A stretch of 64,000 bases of DNA from Blastomyces gilchristii SLH14081 (Eukaryota > Ascomycota > Eurotiomycetes > Onygenales > Ajellomycetaceae). Below the pieces are notes generated by a model. That model did not search any database. It was not told the origin of the DNA and saw only the letters and a list, made by a program, of their open reading frames with translations. Positions 35,901 to 49,462 of this stretch are shown in pieces. The number at the start of each line of letters is the position of its first letter. Within the stretch, counting starts at the first letter, position 1. Where the stretch lies: NCBI RefSeq assembly GCF_000003855.2, contig NW_003101682.1, positions 6,377,930 to 6,441,929 of the forward strand, given 5' to 3'. The position numbers and the translations under genes were made by a program.

Positions 35901-37920
35901 CTGATCATAAGACAGTTGTTGAAGTCAATTTCTCTGACTATATAACAGAAGAAGTGATATTGTAATATGATGATAAAGATGTTCTATGATCATGTGTCTT
36001 CATGTCTAAGAAACTGAGTCTCACTGAATGCAATTATGAGATCTATGATAAGAAACTTCTCACAATTATACACTGTCTAGAAGAATGAGACTCTGAACTT
36101 CAAAGTATCTCTGAATTTGAGATAATCACAGATTATAAGAATCTCAAATACTTTATAATAACCTGTAAACTCACTGAATAATAGATGTAATGATCAGAGT
36201 TTCTAAGCTGCTTTTATTTTACAATACACTACTATTCTGACAATCAGAACTTGATGACAGATGCTCTCTTACAATGAGAGTAAGATATATCATTCAATGT
36301 AATAGATACTCACTGAATGAACTGAGAGCACTGACTCTTGAATCTGAAGATACTAGTTGATCAAGATGAAACAGCTCATGACACTATATATGCTTCTCTG
36401 ATTAGAACTGTTATTAATATCTCAACTTCTTCTGAATCTATATTAGATGAGCTATGACATACAGCAGCTTAAACTGACAAACTTCTTCAAGCACTCACTG
36501 AAGTAGTATGATAAGAAGCACTCTGATTTCTCCCAGAACTATGTATAAGAATCAATATCTCAGAATGTTCAATTGATGATAATAATACTCTACAATTTCA
36601 TGAATGATGCTGAGTCTCTCACTTCAAACTCTTATACACTCAGATAATGCAAGAGATGTATGATTCATGTATAACTGATTATTCAGGTCATGAATAACTG
36701 TATAGAATGATCTTCTGAGAGTTCTATTAATCTAAGATATTAAACAGCATCAGATGCTTCATCTGAAACTGCAACTGTTATTCTTCTATTATCTTATGAA
36801 AGAACTGTAGAAAGGTCTACTGAAATCACTTAATATCTCTGATAGAATCTGATGAGATGTGATAATTAACTTCACTGTTGATCTCTCTGAGAGTAAGAAT
36901 TGTAGAAATGTTCTGATTATTGTAGATCAATTGAGTAAGAATGTAATATTGAAATCTTGTGATAAGATGAATATCAAACAAGTTATCAAAGCTTTTCTAC
37001 AGAGCCTGTTCTATTGAATGCATGAGTTGCTGAGATTCATAGTATCAGATCAGAATCATCAATTCATAAGTACTCTCTGAATAAGAATCTGTTAAGTTCT
37101 CAAGATTATATACTATCTGTCAACTGTCTATCATTCTAAGACTGATAATGTGTCAGAATAGATAATTCAGACTGTGAAGAATTATCTTTATAAGTTCTGT
37201 AATCACTTATAAGATAATTGATATAATCTTCTTCTATATGCAGAGATCACTATCAATGATTAAGATACTGTTTCAACAGATGTAAGTCTGTTCTTTCTCA
37301 CACATGAATATTATATGAAAGTACTGAATATTCTAGAGATTATACATTTCACACTGAAACTCTGCAGTTTAATTCAGATTACTGATAATATAGTAATAAA
37401 ACTCTGAGACACTTATGATTGAGTAGAGATCTTCATAACAAGTGCTAAACAGAATTAAGAAGATTGAATCAATATTTATCAAGATCTCACTGAATAATAT
37501 AAGATAGAAGATCTGATATAATTGCATCTTAAGAATATATGAATCATATATTCATCTCATACACTAGATTATCATCACATCAGATATAAAGTTATAGAAG
37601 TTCTAGATAGTCATAATTACTGTCTTAACATATCATCAGAGATTCATGATGTCTTTCACACAAGCTTGCTTTATCATGCTGTCACTGACTCATTCTCTTC
37701 TTAACTGACTTTCAACTGACAGCTGTCAGAGATCATAGAAGAAGATAATGAGCTTGAATAAGAGATTGAAGATATTCTTGATGAGAGATCACATAGCTGC
37801 AGCTAATAATATCTCATGAAATGAGTCAGCTATAATCAACTGATCTGAACTCTGAGTTCTATATTATCTGAAACAGTGATTCTTGGCTGATGAGAACTGC
37901 TTCTGAAAGAAGAGAACTAA
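32950..37920 (+). pseudogene. R1 gag-pol (broken)
   Basis: Remnants in order. A gag knuckle near 34073-34115 (CINC...SEHIAFNY, last Cys to Tyr). Protease in the open stretch 34309-34602, with MIDSSLCYYAMIKSSVV where the family has Asp-Ser/Thr-Gly. RT at about 35.1-35.5 kb, with FCVNYWDLNRLIKKDCY, FIKLDII and the catalytic AYLDNILIFI (second Asp to Asn) at 35468-35497. Integrase core at about 36.87-37.1 kb (NVLIIVDQLSK, FIVSDQNHQFIS). A C-terminal chromodomain follows at about 37.74-37.9 kb (EIEDILDERSHS, YLMK). Chromodomains of this class bind methylated histone H3 and steer insertion to heterochromatin, consistent with the location. Many TGA stops at Trp positions. Confidence 0.85.
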
Positions 37921-38284
37921 TATGATGAGCTGTGCCTGATCAATTATATAGACTATTTCATTACACTTCACAGATTTCAACTGCTTCATTCTTGAACACA
38001 TATACTCTGATTCTCAGCCATTCTCAATCACTGATCCTCGGCCGCCATGAATGTGTACACTCTGATTCTCAGTAATTCTCAATCACCGATCCTCAGCCGC
38101 TACAAACGCGTATAGATTCTTCCGCCCCGAAGTCTCACTATCTACACCATCATGTACATGTATAAATATTCACTTCAATTACTGATTTTCACACTTTCTC
38201 TTTCTTTTCTTCTCTAACATTTTTATCTTTGTTATATAAGACCTATCAATATAATACCGATCTATTCGGCGTAGGCCTCTTACA
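37921..38284 (+). repeat. R1 3' LTR
   Basis: 364 bp, starting TATGATGAGCTG, the hypermutated form of the 5' LTR start, and ending GGCCTCTTACA. It is more mutated at its start but less mutated at its end than the 5' LTR, so the two LTRs complement each other in showing the pre-mutation state. Confidence 0.9.
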
Positions 38285-41200
38285 TATACATTCATCAATT
38301 TCAGATATGCAAAATCAGAAAATTCCAGCCCAGAATACAAAAACTGTTTAGAAATTGCAGTATTTTAACATCTTCTGATACTTTGAAACCATTTGACAAT
38401 ATCATGATAAAAGAAAAGAGAACACAGTCTTAAAGATAGACACATTAAATAGATAGATAGAAAAGAATTGAAAGAAAAAGATAAAGTAAAGAGAGACTGT
38501 AACAAAACAAATTATTAAAAGATAGTATATAGCTGTTTTAACAGACTATATCTGATTGATTTCCTTCTCTTCATATTCAGATATTTCTGAATTTAATCAT
38601 TTTCTTGTAGCTGCTTGAGCTTCTGATAGAAAGTCTATTAAGTATTTAATTCCTGTCTCAGTTGAGAATAAGAATCTTATATTTAATTAATTTAGATCAT
38701 ACTTCTCTTTCAATCTGACTCTGAGACTATTGTATAATGCACAGTGTATTACAATATGCTCAGAATTCTCATTTGCATTACAGAATGAGCATTCTATTGA
38801 ATCAAATCTATCATCAAATCTTTGTATATAAGATTTGAAATAGTCATGTTCTAGTTTCAGCTGTATTATAGATGAGAATATTTTCTTTTTACATTTAATT
38901 GAACAGGATTTTCACTTAGGTTTTATTTCAAATCTTGAATAATGTATACTCTTCTTTTATTTCTGCCAGCTTTCATTTCACTTATCTAAACAAGATTCTG
39001 TTATTTTTCTCTTTATAGAAGACCAGGATATAATTTTTTGAATAGATCTGCTTAATTCTCAACTCTTTTTTACAGCTGAATCAGTCATTTCATTGCTATG
39101 AATATTCATATAAGCAGGAACTCAGTGCAGATAAATTATCCGCTTTGATATTCTTCTCTTTTGAATTTTTAAAACAGAGTTTAAGATCAGTTCAAGATTC
39201 ATTTAATCATTATAAATCTGACTATTTCTAAGTCTTTTTAAAGCAGCTTGACTATCAGAGAATATTCATATCTCTTCCAAACTATTTTCTCTTTTATAAG
39301 ATTTTATTTCAGTGAGTTTAAAAGCTTTTCACTATTATAAATAGTTCAGCATCAAAGACTTCAGATTCACAGCCTAAATTTCAGAAATCTGAGATAAAAT
39401 TGATATTATCTTCAGTATAAGCAATGTCTAGACTGGCCGGTGAGACCATGAATTTCACATTTGATCTCATTTGATCTGATCTTATACATTTCTTGACATG
39501 GGTCTCACCAGGACCAAGCCTCAAAAAAATCTGAAAATGGACTATTTCTGAGAGAAATGGTGTGAAAAATGACCAGATTTAATTCAAGAACAGTGAAATG
39601 AGAGTAATTTCTCAGAATAAACTGTGAAAGATGATCATTCTTTCAAAATCAGAATGAAACTGAGACTGAAGATTAAAATCAGTCTCATTCAGTTCATTCA
39701 GTGATTGCTTATATAATCAGAATTTGATAATGATTATTAATAATACTCATGAAATAACTAAATACATTCTTGTACAAGTTTATTCTTCACTTTCTCATGA
39801 AAACTACACTTCTCTGATATACTGTAATCAGAGGTATTAAACTGTCTGATAATTTCATGTTTTACAATCATGAGTTTCTTGATTGTTTCTTCTTGTAATT
39901 GTTCTCAATAATAGTGATAAATATCTTGACTTGAGTTGAACTTTTGCTTCATTCTCATCTCTGTCAATGAAATTGTCAGAATATCACATGTCATCAGTGC
40001 AATAGTTGAATATGTACTCTTAACAATTTTTCATCACTCTAGAATTGATTTAGCATGTAAATTCATCAGATTATCTTGAAGATAGTAATTAAATTCAGTT
40101 TTATAAGCATGTAGTTTTATCTGATTTTCAGTTGCAATCAATGTATATAAGTTCTGTTTCAAAGTTAGTATTATAGTTCTATATGATATAAAGTGTTATC
40201 AAAGATCATTACTTACTAGGGAATTGTATTTCACTATCTTCACATCTCAAATATCTGCTTGTTCAAATCTCTGATAGTTGACATTATAGTAGTCTCAGAC
40301 TAATTTAATATATGAGTCTTATTTCTTCTCTGAATAATCTTGAGAAGTGTAGATGTTAGCTTGATGAGAGAAATCTAGTAGAGCTGCTATAGTATAGTAC
40401 TCTGTAAAAGATTGTTCAGTTTTACTGTAGTAATATACCAGTTTATCTCTTACAGTAATAATAGCCTGTGCTATAGTATTATCTCAGACTGAATTTCTTT
40501 TTAAGTGATTCAACTGCTTCTCAAGATGAGTAAATAAACTGTTATACACTCATCAGACTGACTGCAGTATTAGTGTATAAGTGATTGAGACTGTCTTTAT
40601 TATCTTATAAAACTGAAACAGTAAATCAATCACATATTTCAACTGAGGTCACTTTATATTAGAAAGTTTTAATATCTGAATCTTTTTCTGATCAGAGTGT
40701 TGTATTCAATAATTAATTATCTGATATAATTGAAGAGTCTGAACAGTTATCTCATATATTGAACTTCACTGTGTTCTAACATTCTGTATCATATTCAGTG
40801 ATGTGACTAATTTATTTGTTTATTGAATATCATGAAATTGTTATTGTTATTTAGAGAAGGTATAAATTGCATTAGCAATGTTTTAAATCTGTGATATCTA
40901 AATTATTAATCAATCTATTCAAAATTAACAGTAGTATTATCAAAAAGTGTTATCAAAAAACAATATTAAAAAGTGTTGTCAAAAAATATTATCTTTTACA
41001 AAGTGAATGTAAAAGTTACTTAAGTAATTACTTTCATCTCATTCTCATCTCAAGAATCAGTTATCTCATTATTCTTCATCTTAATATTAAGATTCTTTAT
41101 CAGTATTTATATCATAAGTTGAATCACATGAGTAATACAGAGAATATGACCTTGTTTATCATTTCAGGAATACAAAGTCAATTTTTACTCTATGCTCTTC

Positions 41201-43560
41201 ACTATAGTGTAGTTATTTGCAGCATTGTCAGTTGTAATTATAAGAAGACTGAGACTAATATCTCAATAGTCATTTTTAATCACAGGCATTAATATCTCTG
41301 TTATATAATCCTCAGTATAACTACTGATCAATGATTTAAATTCAATTAATGTCTCTTGATAAGTTTAGTTCTTATTAATGTAATAATATATAACTCTTAT
41401 AAATGCAAGATTGTTTGTACTAGTTTATGTATCTACTGTAAGAGACACTCTTTGATGATTCTTCAACTCTGATTCTAGATATTATATATTGACTTTATAG
41501 TGTATCTCAAGGTTGAACTGAAGACAGAATTGATGTGAAATATGAAGATTTGAATTAAGCATTTGAAGAAGTGTTCAGAATTCAGAGTTTTCAATTGATT
41601 AAAGAGAAAGATTCAGAGATATACATATATGAAGTAATTATTCACAGAAGTTATTAGATGAGAGTTGTGAAATCAGAGTACTGATACATAGTCATTTTCA
41701 CATGATTTTCTTCAAATTAGAAAGTTAGTATTACTAAAAATCATTATCTGATAGAGTAACTTACCAGCTCAGTAGTAATTTTCTGATTATTTTTCTTTTA
41801 TTATCTGCATTCTGATGACTTCAGATGTCAGGAAATTTCTTCAGAGTCATGATCAGTTTATAATGAATGTTTCTGAATGAAGTTGCAGTGATTGTAGCAG
41901 AGAGATGACCTCAACCGCTCCACCACGAACTCGCTCGATTTTTCGAATAAGAACCCGCGGATAGATCCATCGAAAAGCCCTCGATCATATGAGCATTCTG
42001 ACCCCATCGCCGACCGCATACCCTGTGTGGTGATGGAGTTATCCAGCCAAACATGAACCAGACGTTGTTCGAAACTCCTGTGTGGGATTATCCCCCATTC
42101 TCCCCTACCACACCACAACCCCGGGCCAAATTGCCATACAAATTGTAAGGTGAAGAGACCTAGCCATATGCACCAATCTTCTCGATTTTGGAAGATCCCT
42201 GATCTGTAGTTGTGGAGATATCTGAGGAGCAACCTCCGCGAAAACCCTGTTCATCTTTGATGTTTCAAAACACCAACACCAAGTCTCACCCTCGTACCGC
42301 CCTTCCTAATCTGGCCCATCCCCGGCAGAAAAATACAAAAAGATACCTCAGTGATAATATCAAGCACATAATCAACAGCCACTTCTGAAGTGCAACCTCT
42401 GCAGTCTGTCTTCAGTGTATCTAGACATCAATGCCAAGTCTCACCCTTGTATCACTCCTCTCAATCTGGCCCATCCCCGGCAGAAAAGTACAAAAAGATA
42501 CCTCAGTAACTGTATTTGATACATAATCAGCAGACACAACAACTATAAAATCAGTATATCTCAAGGTCTGACTGAGCCTTTCATCCCTGCACAGTGAGAT
42601 ATATTAAATCTAGTTTTAATATCTTAATATTCAATAGATTCTGTAAGGAATTGAGAACAACAACACTTGATTTCTATTGAATTTGAGAATTAACTCTATA
42701 TTGATATAATCATTGACAAAGTCTTCTATTTTGAGATATAAATAACCAGTTCCTCTACATCTCACTGACAATATTTATATTATTATATAGAAACAGACTT
42801 ATATTCTCTATAATATCAAGACTCTGAAGAGAGAAAGTCTTGATAGAGAGTATATAGTAGTGTATATCTTAGCAGTTTCTATCTTATTCTTCTGCAGCAG
42901 TTAATGCAAAAAAAAAAGATCTTAGAAATAGTTTTTTACTTCTCTTAAAAAAGTAAGGTGTTTTTCTCTGAATTTTATACAATATTCTTACAAAGAATTA
43001 AAAACAGAGCTGTTTTCTGTCATAATTTCATATTCTTTTAAGTAAGAATTACTTTTTCAGTGACTGAAGAGCTTTCATTAATACTTAATTCTTTTTTACA
43101 CTCTTTATTAACTGATTTGAGTTGCACACTTGTTGTGTGAGAAGAATTGAATGATTTAAAATAAAATTGAATAGTTTTAATCAATTTCTCTGCAAAAAAT
43201 TGATTTATTTTTTGTCAGTTTTTCTCTTAAAAACTGTTATATCATCTGATTTACTATCAATTGATATCATACTTTTTCTCACTGTATCTCAAGAAAGAGA
43301 TTGTAAAGATTTTATTGATTTATCTCAAAAATCAATTTTAGTTTATAAAAGTCTAACCTAGTTACTGAACTAGTGTGAAAAAAATCAGATGTTTTATACA
43401 CAAAAGTCTTTTATTCTTCTTTTGAAACAGTCTAACCAACTTTTCAATTGAAAACAGACTTAGAAACCTCTTAATTAAAACAGTCTGACCAACTTTTCAA
43501 AAGAGTTTAATACATATCTCAATTGAAACAGTCAGATCAACTTTTCATTGAGTGAGAATA

Positions 43561-45162
43561 ATGAGTTTAAAAATTCACTCAGTTGATGTGAAAAAAGATG
43601 CTTTCTCAAATACTATTTCTGAGATTGAAATTCTGAAGAGAAGAAAGAAAGAAGAAATAGAGAAATAACAAGTTCTTGAAATACAGAAACTTGAAAAAGC
43701 AGACAAGATTCTTGAAAAGCAGTGTTTAAGTGAGATAAATGAAGAAGTTCTGTTAATTCTTCATACTCAGACTAGACAACTATAGGAGATGATCAAGTTC
43801 AAACTTGAAATTTCAAACACAGTTTAAAAAACATTGAAAATTTCTAGTACAATCACTGACTTCTCATCTTACTCTTCTTTCTTCTTTTCTACTTCTTCTT
43901 CTTCTTTAAATCAGAAGAAAACATATGCTCAAGCAGCTGAATCTACTGTCTCTAAACCTGCTATCTCAAAATATGCTTAAAATCCTGAGAAAACTGAGAA
44001 GAATAATGCTCATACTTCTATTGATAGAAAGATGAAGAAAAAAATGTAAAAGAAGAAAAACTTTCAAATCTTCAGAAATAGAAGACTTATTCTCAAAGTC
44101 TCAAATCAGGATATCTTGCAAAGAAACAAGTTAAACTCAAATCTCATTTTCAGAATTAGAAATGAAATTAATCAGCAGTTCTTTTCTCAGTTAATGACTA
44201 ATATTGAAGTTCAAAAATCAGTTATAGCTTCAATTGAGCCATTCTTCTTTGAAAACTCTATCATTCTGACTACAATGTATGAATTCAGTGCAGAATTCCT
44301 TATTCAGAATGAGAATCTCTGAAAATCAGCAGTAGAATCTTTATTAAACACAACAATTCTATCTGAGAGAGATGAAAAGTGAGATAAATTCATTCTTCAT
44401 AATATTTCAGTTGAAATTTTTGACTGTGAAGAGAGAATGCTACTTCTTAAAAATGAATTAGAAGAATACAACTCTATTCAACTGAGAAAAGAGCCTGTAT
44501 GACTAAATTCAATTGAGTTCAGATAAAGCAGAAGAAATGCCTCTGTTCTAGTATATATAAAGATACTTGAACAGTCAAAGATCTCTGAAGTAAGAGTAGC
44601 AGATTTGAAAATAAGAGTTCATGAATACAAAGACTCAAGAATGAATCTCAAAGCTCAAACACAGTGTTTAAACTGTCAAAGATATGAACACTTTGCAATC
44701 TTCTGTTTCAGAGACTCAAAATATGCATTCTATGTCAGAGATCACAAAACTAGTGAGTATAAATGTAAAACATGCTTAAAAAGAGATGAAATATGTCAAT
44801 ACACTCTGCTTAAATGCTCTAATTGCAAAGAAAAACATGCATCTAGCTCAAAAGAATGTATATTTACTTCAAGAACTCAAAAGAACTGAAGAAAAGATGA
44901 AGCTCAAAGCAAATCTAGAACTGAAGAGAATAGTTAAGTCAGTAAACTCACAACTGCAAGCTTAAAAAGAAGAAACTCTCAACTATCTAAATCTTCAAAC
45001 TTCAATTCTCCAGCTAAATGTAAACAGAATTTGAATTCTCAAACTTTTATTAAGATTAGAGAATTGAGAAATGACTCTGATAATAAACTAGATATGATAC
45101 AAGTAGTTAAGATTTCTACTTTTCAGAATAGTTATAATCTACTATCTGATGATAGTGATTAG
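43561..45162 (+). pseudogene. LINE-B ORF1, zinc-knuckle protein (broken)
   Basis: 1602 bp, 534 codons, exactly the length of LINE-A ORF1 without its MITE. Longest open part 44605-44889 with CLNCQRYEHFAIFCFRDSK and CKTCLKRDE, including CCHC knuckles; Cys of CAFC in LINE-A is Tyr here. Internal stops are mostly TAA/TAG/TGA from C-to-T or G-to-A changes. Confidence 0.82.
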
Positions 45163-45185
45163 ATTCTACTCTACTCTCTTTTAGT

Positions 45186-48100
45186 ATAAATATACAACAA
45201 AAACAATAAAAAAAGTTTAAAAACTCTTTAAAAATTACATTTATTCAAAATAATGTAAATAGAAACTCAAATTGTATTTATTCTTGTCTTCAAATTGCAT
45301 TTGAATAAAAAGTTGATTTTATACTGCTTCAGAAGCTGAATTTTAATGCTGAGTAAAAATATATCATTTCTCATTCAAGCTATTACTGCTTTTTATCTCA
45401 AAAGTCTGAGATAAAGTCAAGAGTAGTGATCTATGAAAGAAAGAGATCAAGATATTAATTTAATCTAAGATTTGATATCATGTCTGACTCTGATATTCTG
45501 CTGAGTGATGTTATAGATAAAGAGAATGAGTTTGATACTATACAGCTTATAAATATCTATAATGAAAAGTCATTGAAGAAAAATAATAATATCTGAACAA
45601 TTGATAGACAATTTCTGAATATAACTTTATCAAGAAACTCTATAATTGCAGGAGATTTCAATGCATATTATCTCTGATAAAATTCAGACTGCAAAAGAGT
45701 AGTAAGAGCTGATAATCTAATTAAATAAATCTTTGAGCATTCAATAGATTTAGTTAACAAGTCTGATTAACAAACATTCTTTAGAAAAGGTATGAAACAG
45801 AAATCTATTATAGATCTAATCTTCATGTCATAAAATCTAATAGAAAAAAGACTTGTAAACTGGTTTATTAATTCAAATAAAACATCAGAATCAGATCATG
45901 AGATTATTCAATTTGATATTGAACTGAGTAAGAAATAAATGAGTGAAAATCCTCTTCTCTCTAATCAGTTTAACTTTGAAAAAGCTGACTGAAAGACAGT
46001 TGAAGAAAGTATAAAACTGTTAAAATCTCAAAGATAGAGTGAGCTGTATTGAAATCCTGATCAAGATATCTCAAATGAAATGCTTAAGAATAGAGTGAAG
46101 CTCATTACATCTATTATTCTAGTAAGTGTTAAAGATAATATTTTAAAGAGAAAGTCTTCTGAGTATTCTAAACCTTAATGAAATGAGAATATCATATCTA
46201 AAAGAAAACAATTGACTACTGCTAGAAGAGATTGAAAGAATGATATAATTTCTGATAAAGAGTTCAAAGCTGTCAGAAATGAATATTTTTCAGATATTAA
46301 AAAAGCTAAAACAGACTGCTGGAATAAATTTCTTGAAGAAGCATAAGAAAAAGAAGTTTTTAAAGCTTTTAACTATACTAAAACAAGAAGTGTAGCAAAA
46401 CTTTCAATCTTAGAATATGAGTTTTAGAATGAATCATATACAGCAAACTCTTTTGAGAAAAAATATCAAGCTTTTATAAGAACTCTCTTTCAAAACTCAT
46501 CAGATTCAGATTCAGAGAAAGAGAATATATCACTTCTCAACTATATTGATGAAAATGACTGGGAATGACCTGATCTTACTCAAGATGAATTAGAGTTAGC
46601 TATCTTCTCAAGTTCAGTTAAGACTGCTGCAGAGCCTGATTCAATTAATCACTTGATTATTCAAAATATATACTTCTACTTAAAGAATGAATATTTTGAG
46701 CTCTTTTTCAATCTCTTAAAAAATGAATATCATTCTGAATGCTGAAGAGAAGCCACTGAAGTGATTCTTGCAAAATCTAATAGAAAAACTTCAATTCTCA
46801 AGTTATATAGAGTAATATCTCTATTGAACTGTCTAGAAAAGGTTTTAGAAAAGATAATAGCTACTTAACTATCTTTTATAAGCTCTATCAGTAATTCTCT
46901 TTTATTCAGTGAATAAATGAGAGATAGAAAACAGTGCTCTGCAATTGATACTGTTCTCTCAGTTGTTCATAATATTCAAATAATAAAGTATGAAGATCTG
47001 ATCTCAACTGCAGTTTTTATTGATATAAAAGAAGCATTTGATCATGTTTCAAAGTCAAAGTTAATTCAGACATTGAAGATGTTAAAACTGTCACTTTCTC
47101 TAATAAAATGAGTTAACTGTTTTATATCTAAAAGAATTATATAACTTTTCTTTGATAGAATGAAATAAGACAAGACTGAGATAAAAATAGAAGTATCATA
47201 AGAATCTTCAATCTCACTCATTTTATTTGCAATATACACTGCATATCTATTCAAAAATAGAAATATGAGAATAGTGTGATCTCTGAGTTATGTGAATGAT
47301 ATTGATCTAGTCTACAGCTCAAAAACTATTAAAGAGAATTTAAAAGTGATTGAAGAAGCTGCAAAGAAAATCTTTGTTAGAGCAGATATCAATCAAATTC
47401 AATTTAATATGAATAAAACTGAGTTAATTCATTTCTTTTCTAGATTTAATGAGAAAGAACTATCTCTAACTCTTTTAAATAGAGAGATTAAACCCAGTGT
47501 AAATATCAAATGATTAGAAGTATGATTAAACTTCAAAGTTGAATTTTAAATATCACATTCAACAAAGAACTATCAAGGCAGAAAGACTATTAAACAATAT
47601 AATCAGACTATCAAATATAGAGAGAGGTCTATTCTTTCAGGCTATGAGACAGTTATATATAGCCTGTATTACATCAGTAGCTCATTATGAAGTTCAAGTT
47701 TGATAGAATAATCAAGGGAATTTCACTGAACTCTTTCAAAGTCTGTAAAACAGAGTCTTGAGAAGAATTCTGAAAGCATTCAAATCATCTTCTATTAAAG
47801 CAATGAAAATTCAAGCTTCAATTCCTTCTTCTGCTATTAGATTTGAAAAGGCCTGTATGAACTATGCTCTGAGAGTTATAAAGATGAGCTTAAATCATAT
47901 AATCAGAGAAAGAGTCTCTTCTTCATTTCTATCAATTAACTCTGAAAATGAACTGAATTGAAATAGATTTCTTGATTGAAATGAAAATAATTCTTCAAAG
48001 AAAATGTCTTCTCAACTGTACAGACTATACTCTCTGATTAAAAATCAATTTTCTTCTTTAAATATTGAAAAAGTTGATCATGAGAAGTTATCTCTCTGAA

Positions 48101-49143
48101 GAGAAAAGCTTGAATCTCTTATAGACTTACAAATAAGTGAACTATCTAAAGAGAAAGAATATGAACAGCATTTGAAGAGAATTTCTATAATCAATATAAA
48201 AGACTCTATTCTGATTTATTCAGATGACTCAAAAAATGAGAATGTGAATAGATTAGATGCAGGCATTGCTTATACTGAAGATAATATTAATTTTATCTCA
48301 GATTTCTGAAATTTAGGCTGTGAATCTGAAGTCTTTGATGCTGAATTATTTACAATAGTGAAAGCTTTCAAACTTATTAAAATAAAATCTCATAAAAGAG
48401 AAAATAGTTTGAAAGAGATATGAATATTCTCTGATAGTCAAGCTGCTTTAAAAAGACTTAGAAATAGTCAGATTTATAATGATCAAATGAATCTTGAACT
48501 GATCTTAAACTCTGTTTTGAAAATTCAAAAGAGAAGAATATCAAAGCTGATAATTCATCTACACTAGGTTCCTGCTCATATAAATATTCATGACAATGAA
48601 TTGACTGATTCAGCTGTAAAAAAGAGTGCAGAATTAAGCAGATCTATTCAAAAAATTATGTTCTGATCTTTTATAAAGAGAGAAATAAAAGAATCTTGTT
48701 TAGACAAGTGAAATGAAAGCTGACAGAAATAAAAGAAGAGTATATATTATTCAAGATTTGAAACAAAACTCAAGTGAAAATCTTGTTCAATTAAATGTAA
48801 AAAGAAAATATTCTCATCTATAATACAGCTGAAACTAGAACATGGCTATTTCAAATCTTATATACAAAGATTTGATGATAGATTTGACTCAATAGAATGC
48901 TCATTCTGCAATGTAAATGAGAATCCTGAGTATATTATAATGCACTGTGCATTATACAATAGTCTCAGAGCCAGATTGAAAGAGAAGTATAATCTAAATC
49001 AATTAAATATGAGATTCTTATTCTCAACTGAGACAGGAATTAAATACTTAATAGACTTTCTATCAGAAACTTAAGCAGCTATAAGAAAATGACTAAATTC
49101 AGAATTATCTGAATATGAAGAGGAGGAAATCAATCAGATATAG
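45186..49143 (+). pseudogene. LINE-B ORF2: endonuclease, RT, RNase H (broken)
   Basis: Position-for-position homologue of LINE-A ORF2. The start codon is mutated to ATA, and the region is 5 bp shorter than in LINE-A, so there is at least one frameshift besides the stops. The RT catalytic box reads YVNDIDLVYSS near 47.29 kb, with the first Asp lost. RNase H begins ILIYSDDSKN near 48.2 kb, and the C-terminal knuckle is CSFCNVNENPEYIIMHC. Non-functional. Confidence 0.85.
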
Positions 49144-49439
49144 TCTGTTAAAACAGCTATATACTATCTTTTAATAATTTGTTTTGTTACAGTCTCTCTT
49201 TACTTTATCTTTTCCTTTCAATTTCTTTCTATCTATCTATTTAATGTGTCTATCTTTAAGACTGTGTTCTCTTTCTCTTTTCCTTTGTCATGATATTGTC
49301 AAATGGTTTCAAAGTATCAGAAGATGTTAAAACACTGCAATTTGTAAACAGTTTTTGTATTCTGGGCTGGAATTTTCTGATTTTGCATATCTGAAATTGA
49401 TGAATGTATAATAGTTAACTTTACAGATATAGGAAAAAC

Positions 49440-49462
49440 CCTGAGAACTAAAAGTTCTCAGG
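49440..49462 (+). other. LINE-B 3' stem-loop
   Basis: Same 10-bp stem CCTGAGAACT / AGTTCTCAGG as in LINE-A but with loop AAA, i.e. the central triplet is complementary to that of LINE-A. The stem is free of the C-to-T damage seen around it. Confidence 0.75.

Larger units (their letters stand above)
32493..38284 (+). mobile_element. R1: Ty3/Gypsy chromovirus-type retrotransposon, inserted in LINE-C
   Basis: 5792 bp with two 364-bp LTRs (32493-32856 and 37921-38284) and the 5-bp duplication TATAC (32488-32492 and 38285-38289). The target is the LINE 3' UTR, continuous in LINE-A/B as ATTATACATTCATC (reverse strand). Gene order on the plus strand is gag knuckle, protease, RT, RNase H, integrase, chromodomain. 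The purine run GAAAGAAGAGAA before the right LTR suits a polypurine tract. LTRs differ at many C/T and G/A positions, so divergence cannot be used directly as age. Confidence 0.93.

Noticed and set aside
40891..41292. 133-codon plus-strand frame inside the hAT
   Set aside because: Antisense to the hAT transposase; composition reflects AT bias.
41858..42232. 124-codon minus-strand frame in the 5' region of LINE-B
   Set aside because: It is antisense to the LINE 5' region and open only because this part escaped mutation; it spans the insertion junction and shows no family motifs. The matching region of LINE-C holds a different short frame.
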